Shown here one piece after another: positions 54,457 to 61,220 of a stretch of 64,000 bases of DNA (positions are counted from its first letter, which is position 1; the number at the start of each line of letters is the position of its first letter). Below the pieces are notes generated by a model. The model saw nothing but the letters and a program-made list of their open reading frames with translations, was not told where the DNA came from and made no database searches. Source of the DNA: Thermogemmatispora aurantia (lineage in GTDB: Bacteria; Chloroflexota; Ktedonobacteria; Ktedonobacterales; Ktedonobacteraceae). The position numbers were made by a program, and so were the translations under genes. The stretch lies in contig NZ_BKZV01000003.1 of the NCBI RefSeq assembly GCF_008974285.1, positions 124,001 through 188,000 of the forward strand, given 5' to 3'.

Positions 54457-55887
54457 ATGACACCTGAAGAAGTTTTGCAATTTGCCAAGGAGCGCGGTGC
54501 CAAGATGGTAGACTTCAAATTTGTTGATCTACCGGGCACCTGGCAGCATTTTAGTGTTCCCTTGCACGAGCTGGACGAAGAGACGTTCGTCGAGGGGAAG
54601 TATTTTGACGGGTCAAGCATCCGTGGCTTCCAGACCATCGACGACAGCGACATGCTGGTAATCCCCGATCCAGATACGGCGTTCATGGACCCCTTTACCA
54701 GCATCCCCACGTTGAGCCTCATCTGTACTGTTGCCCACCCAGGGCCGGGCGCGCATAAGCAGCCCTATAGCCGCGACCCGCGGACGATTGCGCGCAAGGC
54801 GGAGGCATACCTGCGCTCGTCTGGGATCGCCGATGTGAGCTACTTTGGCCCCGAGGCTGAGTTCTTCGTGTTTGACAACGTGCGCTTCTCCTCGACCCAG
54901 AATGTCCAGTACGCCGAGGTCGATTCGGATGAGGCGCACTGGAATAATGGTCGCAATGGCGGCGTCAATCTGGGCCATCGCCTGCGCCCGAAGGAGGGCT
55001 ACTTCCCGGTTCCACCCAGCGACACGCTGCAGGATCTGCGCAGCGAAATGGTTCTGACGCTGGAGGAGCTGGGCGTTCCAGTCGAGGCCCAGCATCACGA
55101 GGTTGGCGGTGCCGGCCAGTGCGAAATCGATATTCGCTACAACACGCTGGTCAAGACCGCCGATAACCTGATGATCTACAAGTATGTGGTGAAGAACACT
55201 GCGCGCAAACATGGGAAGACGGCCACCTTCATGCCGAAGCCGATTTTCGGCGACAATGGTTCCGGCATGCACGTGCACCAGAGCCTGTGGAAGGATGAGC
55301 GCCCGCTCTTCTACGACGCTGAGGGCTATGCCGGCCTCTCCCAGACGGCGCGCTATTATATCGGCGGCCTGCTGATGCACGCTCCTGCGCTGCTGGCCAT
55401 CGCCGCCTCGACGACCAATAGCTACAAGCGGCTGGTGCCCGGCTTCGAGGCCCCGGTCAACCTGGTCTTCTCGAAGGCCAATCGCAGCGCCGCTGTGCGT
55501 ATTCCCAATACCGACTGCCCATCGGCGAAGCGCATTGAGTTCCGTCCGCCTGATCCAACGGCCAATCCCTATCTGACCTTCGCTGCTTTGCTGATGGCAG
55601 GCCTCGATGGCATCCGCCGCAAGATCGAGCCCAGCGAGCACGGTTTCGGGCCAGTTGATCGCGACCTGTATCACCTCTCCCCGGAGGAGCTGCGCGAGAT
55701 CGGCTCGGTTCCGGGCTCGCTGGAGGAGGCTCTCAGGGCTCTGGAGGATGATCACGCGTTCCTGTTGGAGGGCGACGTTTTCACGACTGACGTGCTCGAA
55801 CACTATATTGAACTGAAGCGCGCTCAGGTCAATGAGGTGCGCATGCGCCCCGTGCCGATTGAATTCGCCCTCTACTACGACGCCTGA
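54457..55887 (+). CDS. glnA: Glutamine synthetase type I
   Basis: GlnA makes glutamine from glutamate, ammonia and ATP. The 476-residue enzyme shows the GSI grasp and metal regions: [32 protein letters not shown], the ATP site (NRSAAVRIP) and [15 protein letters not shown], ending with [16 protein letters not shown]. The C-terminal [12 protein letters not shown] corresponds to the adenylylation loop, with its Tyr present, so GlnE-type control is possible. The length suits the beta subgroup. An intrinsic terminator follows the gene. Confidence 0.97.
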   Translation: MTPEEVLQFAKERGAKMVDFKFVDLPGTWQHFSVPLHELDEETFVEGKYFDGSSIRGFQTIDDSDMLVIPDPDTAFMDPFTSIPTLSLICTVAHPGPGAHKQPYSRDPRTIARKAEAYLRSSGIADVSYFGPEAEFFVFDNVRFSSTQNVQYAEVDSDEAHWNNGRNGGVNLGHRLRPKEGYFPVPPSDTLQDLRSEMVLTLEELGVPVEAQHHEVGGAGQCEIDIRYNTLVKTADNLMIYKYVVKNTARKHGKTATFMPKPIFGDNGSGMHVHQSLWKDERPLFYDAEGYAGLSQTARYYIGGLLMHAPALLAIAASTTNSYKRLVPGFEAPVNLVFSKANRSAAVRIPNTDCPSAKRIEFRPPDPTANPYLTFAALLMAGLDGIRRKIEPSEHGFGPVDRDLYHLSPEELREIGSVPGSLEEALRALEDDHAFLLEGDVFTTDVLEHYIELKRAQVNEVRMRPVPIEFALYYDA

Positions 55888-55917
55888 TCCTTCTGAGCTG
55901 ATCGTACGCACAAGCAA

Positions 55918-55962
55918 GCGGACTTGGGATGCTGAGCCAGCATCCCAAGTCCGCTCTTTTTT
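55918..55962 (+). terminator. Intrinsic terminator after glnA
   Basis: GCGGACTTGGGATGCTG and CAGCATCCCAAGTCCGC form a perfect 17-bp stem with loop AGC, followed by TCTTTTTTC. This is a textbook rho-independent terminator 31 bp after the stop codon. Confidence 0.92.
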
Positions 55963-56059
55963 CTGTCTCTGGGTCGCTTCCCGGCGCCCAGGATGGAACC
56001 CCAGGGAGCGCCGACCCAGCTGGGTGACCTTGGCTGACTGGCCGGCTTTGCTCCAGCTG

Positions 56060-56068
56060 TGATATAAT
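56060..56068 (+). promoter_or_regulatory. Extended -10 promoter of moaA
   Basis: TATAAT (56063-56068) is immediately preceded by TGA, giving an extended -10 element. The predicted start near 56075 leaves a leader of about 55 bases before the moaA ATG. Confidence 0.5.
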
Positions 56069-56129
56069 TACGTGTCTATCCTACCCACACGGTACGATGT
56101 CATCCTCGCTCTGTCTGGAGAGGCGCTCT

Positions 56130-57122
56130 ATGGACCCGCTTGTTGATAGCTATGGCCGACGCATCCGCAACCTGCGCATTTCCATCACCGATAAGTGCAA
56201 TTTCCGCTGTACGTATTGCATGCCCGCTGAGGGGCTGCCGTGGCTAAAGAAGGCCGAGATTCTGACCTACGAGGAGATTGAGCGGCTGGCCCGCCTGGCG
56301 GTCCGTATGGGCATTGAACAGATCCGTCTGACCGGCGGTGAGCCGCTGGTGCGCCGCGACGTCCCTGAGCTGGTGCGCCGGCTGCGCCAGATCGAGGGCC
56401 TGCACAGCCTCAGTCTGACGACCAATGGGGTGCTGCTCAAGCAACTGGCCCGTCCACTGGCGGAGGCCGGCCTGACGCGTATTAATGTCAGCCTCGATTC
56501 GCTGGTGCGTGAGAAGTTTGCCCGTCTGACACGCCGTGATCAGCTCGACCGCGTGCTTGAGGGATTGGAGGAGCTGGAGAAGTATCCCACCATTCGCCCC
56601 ATCAAGATTAATGCGGTGGCGATGCGCGGTTTCACAGAGGAGGAGGTGCTCGATTTTGTCCGCCTGGCCCGGCGCAAAGGCTATGTGATGCGCTGGATCG
56701 AGTTCATGCCGCTCGATGCCGATCAGATCTGGCGCAAGGAGGATATCCTGACCGGCGCCGAGATTAAGGCCATCATCGAAGCCGAGTATGGGCCGCTGGT
56801 GCCCATCCAGGGTGATCCTGCGGAGACAGCTCGCCGCTACACCTTCAGCGATGGCATCGGCGAGGTGGGCTTTATTAACCCTGTCAGCGAACCGTTCTGC
56901 TCAACCTGCGATCGTATCCGTCTGACCGCCGATGGCCAGCTGCGCACTTGCCTCTTTGCGACCGAGGAAACCGATCTGCGGACGCCGCTGCGCTCAGGCG
57001 CTTCCGATGAGGAGCTGATGGCGATTATCCGCCACGCTGTCTGGCACAAGGAGCTGAAACACTATATTGGCGATAAGCGCTTCAGACGGGCGAATCGCAC
57101 GATGTCCATGATTGGTGGATAA
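56130..57122 (+). CDS. moaA: GTP 3',8-cyclase
   Basis: MoaA is the radical-SAM enzyme that starts molybdenum cofactor synthesis from GTP. The first [4Fe-4S] motif is CNFRCTYC (CX3CX2C), SAM binding includes TGGEPLVR, and the second cluster uses CSTCDRIRLTADGQLRTC near the end. The chain ends with a Gly-Gly, as required for MoaA activity with MoaC. ATG 56130 (MDPLVDSYGRRI) is preferred, with GGAGAGG upstream; the earlier in-frame start at 56097 adds an unlikely 11 residues. The rest of the Moco pathway is not in the window. Confidence 0.96.
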   Translation: MDPLVDSYGRRIRNLRISITDKCNFRCTYCMPAEGLPWLKKAEILTYEEIERLARLAVRMGIEQIRLTGGEPLVRRDVPELVRRLRQIEGLHSLSLTTNGVLLKQLARPLAEAGLTRINVSLDSLVREKFARLTRRDQLDRVLEGLEELEKYPTIRPIKINAVAMRGFTEEEVLDFVRLARRKGYVMRWIEFMPLDADQIWRKEDILTGAEIKAIIEAEYGPLVPIQGDPAETARRYTFSDGIGEVGFINPVSEPFCSTCDRIRLTADGQLRTCLFATEETDLRTPLRSGASDEELMAIIRHAVWHKELKHYIGDKRFRRANRTMSMIGG

Positions 57123-57289
57123 GTGCCCCTGTTCACGTTTATCAACTGGTCCTCTGATCACACGCCCTTCGCGTGTTACCTCAGAGGAAGATGTTCGTCT
57201 CTCTCAATGCATAGACAAATAGACACGGTATACCTTCGAGTGTCATTGAGGCGAGGCTGGTCCAGCGGGTCGCCTGTCAACGTTGGGTC

Positions 57290-57316
57290 CCTGACACTGG
57301 CCGGAGTGGTGTCAGG
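57290..57316 (+). repeat. Inverted repeat in moaA-HTH gap
   Basis: CCTGACAC (57290-57297) and GTGTCAGG (57309-57316) form an 8-bp stem with an 11-base loop, about 70 bp before the small HTH gene. TTTT appears further downstream but not adjacent. Operator or weak terminator; undecided. Confidence 0.35.
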
Positions 57317-57380
57317 TAGGGTAGTTTTCCTGCCTCGAAGAGGCAAGGCCTTCGGAGCGACCGACCAGGAAGGAGATGCT

Positions 57381-57599
57381 GTGGAATACGAAGCGCTCGA
57401 TTTGCTGACTGTACGCGAGGTGGCTCGCCAGCTGCGGGTAGACGATACGACGGTACGACGCTGGATTAAGATGGGAATGCTGGAGGCCGTTACCCTTCCG
57501 CATCGCGGCAGACGCCAGGCCTACCGCATCCGCCGCTCAACGCTTGAGGCGCTGCTGAAAGCTCAGACGGCTCCTACCCCGGCCCCCGCGCGCGAGTGA
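57381..57599 (+). CDS. Small excisionase-type helix-turn-helix protein
   Basis: This 72-residue DNA-binding protein contains a MerR/excisionase-like fold: LLTVREVARQLRVDDTTVRRWIKMGMLEAV is the helix-turn-helix plus wing, followed by RRQAYRIRRSTLEALLKA. The GTG at 57381 is preceded by AGGAAGGAG at suitable spacing; an in-frame extension back to the moaA stop has no ribosome binding site or similarity and is dismissed. It lies between moaA and thyX. Such stand-alone domains may regulate a neighbour or serve as excisionases; nothing here shows which. No integrase is close by. Confidence 0.75.
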   Translation: MEYEALDLLTVREVARQLRVDDTTVRRWIKMGMLEAVTLPHRGRRQAYRIRRSTLEALLKAQTAPTPAPARE

Positions 57600-57731
57600 G
57601 CTGGCCGTGTTCCGCGGCCAGCCTGCCCCTGCCCCCTCCTGGGCATTCTGACTGCTGCCTCTTCCTTCCCGAATGTGGTAGACTGTTGGCGCCTGCTGCC
57701 TGTGGCCGCGGGCAGAGAGGCACCCAACAAA

Positions 57732-57760
57732 AGGTGACGGGTGCTTATCACCTGTCACCT
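57732..57760 (+). repeat. Perfect-type hairpin in the thyX leader
   Basis: AGGTGACGGGTG (57732-57743) and CACCTGTCACCT (57749-57760) pair over 12 positions (one G-U) around CTTAT, just before the thyX ribosome binding site. This may be an operator or a translational control element. Confidence 0.45.
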
Positions 57761-57792
57761 CGCGCACGAGTGACCAGAGGAGGAGAGAGCAC

Positions 57793-58713
57793 ATGGCACA
57801 GCGATCCGCCGAAGAGTTGTTTCACGAGCTGCAAGGCGAGACCCACGCCGGCTTTGTGGCTATTCATGTCCCGGTTCAGCATTCCCCGGCTGGCGTTCCC
57901 TATCTGACTGCTCCGGGGGTCGTGCTGTTGGCGCGTCCTCAGACGAGCCTGCAGGGCCTGGCTACTTTTTTGGAGGGCTTCGATCCGTCCTATCACTTCG
58001 ATGAATATGTTGCTGATCCGACAGCCTTGCCCGACGGGGCTCAGCTCTGCAAGGTGGCAGGACAGACCTGTTATCTGAGCTTCGGGCCGAGGCGCACACC
58101 GAACGCCCAGGCCAGGCGTTATTTCGATCATCTGAAAGCATCGCGACACGGCTCGGTACTGGAGCACGCGACCTTCAGCTTCTTTGTCTATGGCATCTCC
58201 CGCAGCCTGACTCACGAACTGATTCGCCACCGCGCCGGCTTCAGCTATTCACAGACCAGCCAGCGTTTTGTCGATGGGCGCACCCTCCGCTTTGTTGAGC
58301 GTCCCGAGTATCGCCAGGATGAGCAGCTCCATCGTCTCTTTTTGCAGCGCATCGAGCGGGCCGCAGCTGAGTACGCGGAACTGAGCGAGTATCTGCTGGC
58401 CCGCCAGCAGGCCGGTGATCCACTCTTGAGCGCGGAGGCACGCACCGATCTGCGCAAGCGCGTGCAGCAGTGCTCACGCTCGCTCCTGCCTAATGAGACA
58501 GAGGCGCCGCTGGTAGTGACGGCCAATGCGCGGGCCTGGCGCCATGTGATTGAGGAGCGGACCGCGCCTCATGCCGAGATCGAGATCCGCGAGCTCCTGG
58601 TCCGCATCTTTGTCTGTCTGGCCCTGGTCGATCCCGTCCTCTTTGGGGACTATACGCTGGAGCGCCTGCCGGACGGTACTTATAGCGTGCGCACCCCATA
58701 TGAGAAGGTATGA
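57793..58713 (+). CDS. thyX: Flavin-dependent thymidylate synthase
   Basis: ThyX makes dTMP with FAD and methylenetetrahydrofolate. The family signature RHRx7S is visible as RHRAGFSYSQTSQRF (about residues 144-158), and the surrounding HATFSFFVYGISR and LLPNETEAPLVVTANARAWRHVIEERTAPHAEIEIRELL contain the conserved His, Arg and Glu residues of the FAD and dUMP sites. AGGAGGAG precedes the ATG. The 306-residue length is longer than the common 220-250, mainly through N-terminal sequence. It is convergent with the GNAT gene. Confidence 0.92.
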   Translation: MAQRSAEELFHELQGETHAGFVAIHVPVQHSPAGVPYLTAPGVVLLARPQTSLQGLATFLEGFDPSYHFDEYVADPTALPDGAQLCKVAGQTCYLSFGPRRTPNAQARRYFDHLKASRHGSVLEHATFSFFVYGISRSLTHELIRHRAGFSYSQTSQRFVDGRTLRFVERPEYRQDEQLHRLFLQRIERAAAEYAELSEYLLARQQAGDPLLSAEARTDLRKRVQQCSRSLLPNETEAPLVVTANARAWRHVIEERTAPHAEIEIRELLVRIFVCLALVDPVLFGDYTLERLPDGTYSVRTPYEKV

Positions 58714-58749
58714 GCGGATGGACGGACGGGGCCGACTGCTGGCCAGGGG

Positions 58750-59310
58750 CTAGAGCAGCGGACGGCGATAGAGGCGAAAGCCATCGTCGGCGGCCCGCTG
58801 GCCCGCGCAGGTGACGTCAGCGACGGCCTCCAGCTCACAGCGAGCTGCGAGCCGCTCCGAAGCCAGGTCGCGGCGCGGGAGCAGAACCTCGAACCAGAGT
58901 GGCAGCCCTTGCTGCTGACCCTCGTCCTCTAGCTCTGTCCCCCAGAGCCGGGCTCGATTGAGGGCGCAGATCAGCAGCGCTCTCCCGCCACCGCGCCGGC
59001 GATGAGCCGGGTGGACTGTGCCCTCACAGCGCAGGTGGTACCCTTCTCTATCGCGTATCAGATGCAGCAGGGTATAGCCGATGATCTCGCCCTCTACCCC
59101 CTCCAGCGTCCCCCCCTGTCCCCAGGTGTTCAGCTCATCGTCGTCGTCCAGCAACACGAAGAGTGAAGGACCTGGCTCACCGAGGTCAGAGCTGGTCAGC
59201 CAGTCCTCCCAGACAGCTTGCGAAAACAGGCAGCCATCTACTCGCTGGGCCTGCTGCTGGAGATCCCTGAGTTGCTCCAGGTCTCCTGGTCGTGCCTCGC
59301 GAACGCGCAC
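58750..59310 (-). CDS. GNAT-family acetyltransferase
   Basis: This 186-residue protein of the GNAT fold begins REARPGDLEQLRDL, has the acetyl-CoA binding segment CEGTVHPAHRRRGGGRALL (Q/R-x-x-G-x-G/A motif, with an unusually Gly/Arg-rich loop) and ends with a DGFRLYRRPLL strand. The acceptor substrate is not recognisable. It is convergent with thyX and divergent from the class V aminotransferase gene. Confidence 0.8.
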   Translation of the reverse strand: MRVREARPGDLEQLRDLQQQAQRVDGCLFSQAVWEDWLTSSDLGEPGPSLFVLLDDDDELNTWGQGGTLEGVEGEIIGYTLLHLIRDREGYHLRCEGTVHPAHRRRGGGRALLICALNRARLWGTELEDEGQQQGLPLWFEVLLPRRDLASERLAARCELEAVADVTCAGQRAADDGFRLYRRPLL

Positions 59311-59618
59311 GTGCTTTCCCTCCCTTGCTGCTGAGGATAAGTGAGTGAGGGGTGCGGCGCGCCCGCCAGGCCCGCGTAGAGCGCCTTCAAGAGCGGCGAG
59401 CCGCAGGGAGAGACCGCACCTCTCCTATGATAACGCGTTTCCGCTTCGCCGGGCAATGCAGCCTTTGCCGGGCTTCCCTCCGCCGCCGGCTGGCTGTCAT
59501 ATAATGTGAAGTGCCTGCGCTCTCATCAATAGATGGATTTCAATGCATGTGGCAAGAGAGGGAGGGAGAGAGTGAGAGGGGGCACGACCAATCACCATCA
59601 TCAAGCGAGCAAAGGAGT
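59311..59618. other. Divergent GNAT-aminotransferase intergenic region
   Basis: This 308-base gap has no gene. TATAAT at 59500-59505 is a possible -10 box for the aminotransferase (start near 59512), without a clear -35. The minus strand shows a weaker TATCAT near 59427 for the GNAT gene. Confidence 0.4.
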
Positions 59619-60794
59619 ATGGTCTTGCGCGATTCTGCTGCTGCTCAGAGACTCCAGGCGATCCGGGAAGCCATGCCGGCGACGACCGCGCACACCTATC
59701 TGAACACTGGAACCTTCGGGCCGTTGCCGCGCTGCGTGATTGAGGCCATGCAAGAGCGGCTGCAAGAGGAATGGCGGGAGGGGCGTCTTGGGGCGGAGGC
59801 GCATGCCGCCTTGCTGAGCCATTATCGAGAGGCCAGGCAGCGCTGTGCCGAACTGTTTCATGCCGACATAGAGGAGATTGCTCTGACAGACAACACCGGT
59901 GAGGGGCTAAACATCATTGCCTTTGGCCTCAACTGGCGGGAAGGCGGTGAAGTGATTACGACGAACCACGAGCATATCAGTGCCCTGGCTCCACTCTACC
60001 AGTTGCGCGAGCGCTACGGTATACGCCTACGCATCGCCGACCTGGGCGAGCGTGGAGAGCGTCCAGCGGAAGAGGAGATCGCCAGGCTCATCACCCCGCG
60101 GACGCGCCTGATTGTGCTCTCGCACGTCTCTTTTATGACCGGGGCGCGCTTCGATGTCAGCGCGGTGACGGCCCTTGGGCGGCGCCACGGGCTGCCGGTG
60201 CTGGTCGATGGGGCCCAGGCCGCGGGGGCGATCGCCGTCGATGTGCAGGAGCTGGATGTCGACTTCTACGCCTTCCCGATGCAGAAGTGGCTCTGTGGTC
60301 CTGATGGGACAGGAGGTCTTTATGTCCGGCGCACGGCGCTGGGGCAGGTGCAATCGACCTACGTTGGCTATTATTCGCTCAAGCATGAGCACAGCGGTGT
60401 CTGGGAGCTTCAGGAGACGGCGCAGCGCTTTGAACTGGGGGGGAGACAAACAGCGGCTCTCGTGGGACAGAGTCGGGCCTTGCGTTGGCTGGCCGAGGAG
60501 GTTGGCCATCGCTGGCTGCAGGAGCGCATTGCGAGCCTCAACCGCTATGCTGCCGAACTGCTCAGCGAGGTGCCGGGGGTCAAGATTCTGACGCCACAGC
60601 CGGGGGCAAGTGGGCTGCTCTCGTTCACCTTTGCGCGGGCGGAGCCGGAAGCGGTCGTCCGGCGTCTGGCGGAGGAGCACAATGTCCTGATTCGGAGCAT
60701 TCACGAGCGCCAGGCGCTGCGTCTCTCGACAGGATTTTACAATACCGAAGAAGAGCTGGAACGAGTGGCGGCGATTCTGCGGTCCTGGCCCTAG
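59619..60794 (+). CDS. Class V aminotransferase, cysteine-desulfurase-like
   Basis: This 391-residue PLP enzyme of fold type I (NifS/SufS/isopenicillin-N-epimerase branch) shows TYLNTGTFGPLPRCV near the N-terminus, ALTDNTGEGLNIIAFGL, the PLP-pocket LVDGAQAAGAIAVD and the PLP lysine in FPMQKWLCGPDGTGGLYV. No conserved Cys loop typical of desulfurases is evident near the C-terminus, so a cysteine desulfurase role is unproven; other class V reactions (aminotransfer, epimerisation, lyase) remain possible. ATG 59619 has AAAGGAG very close (1 base spacing), so the true start could be the ATG at 59547. Confidence 0.85.
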   Translation: MVLRDSAAAQRLQAIREAMPATTAHTYLNTGTFGPLPRCVIEAMQERLQEEWREGRLGAEAHAALLSHYREARQRCAELFHADIEEIALTDNTGEGLNIIAFGLNWREGGEVITTNHEHISALAPLYQLRERYGIRLRIADLGERGERPAEEEIARLITPRTRLIVLSHVSFMTGARFDVSAVTALGRRHGLPVLVDGAQAAGAIAVDVQELDVDFYAFPMQKWLCGPDGTGGLYVRRTALGQVQSTYVGYYSLKHEHSGVWELQETAQRFELGGRQTAALVGQSRALRWLAEEVGHRWLQERIASLNRYAAELLSEVPGVKILTPQPGASGLLSFTFARAEPEAVVRRLAEEHNVLIRSIHERQALRLSTGFYNTEEELERVAAILRSWP

Positions 60795-60888
60795 GAAGTC
60801 AAGCAGGCGGGGCGAGGGGGCACTGGTTGGAAAGGGAGGGGCCCGCCCGGGGCTGCCAGGTTGGGGCCAGGGGGGCAGACAACGACGA

Positions 60889-61044
<156 letters not shown>

Positions 61045-61062
61045 CTGCGCTTGACGTGGAGT

Positions 61063-61092
61063 ATAGTAGCATAGGGTGGCCGATCCTGTCAA
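61063..61092 (-). promoter_or_regulatory. Promoter of the solitary 5S rRNA gene
   Basis: TTGACA (61092-61087) and TACTAT (61068-61063) on the minus strand, 18 bp apart, precede the 5S gene with a predicted start near 61056. This supports independent transcription of the 5S RNA. Confidence 0.6.
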
Positions 61093-61220
61093 GAGGGAGA
61101 TTCAGAGAGAGGAAAAAATGGGAGGGAGGGCAAGGAGAGGAGAGGGCCGGAGCCGGGTTGTCTTGCCAGGAAGGAAGCTGCTCCGGCCCATCTCGGCAGA
61201 GAGAGGAGTGAGGGGGCTGC

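Noticed and set aside
57123-57380. Upstream extension of the small HTH gene to a 158-codon frame
   Set aside because: The sequence before 57381 has no family likeness and no ribosome binding site, while GTG 57381 has a good one.
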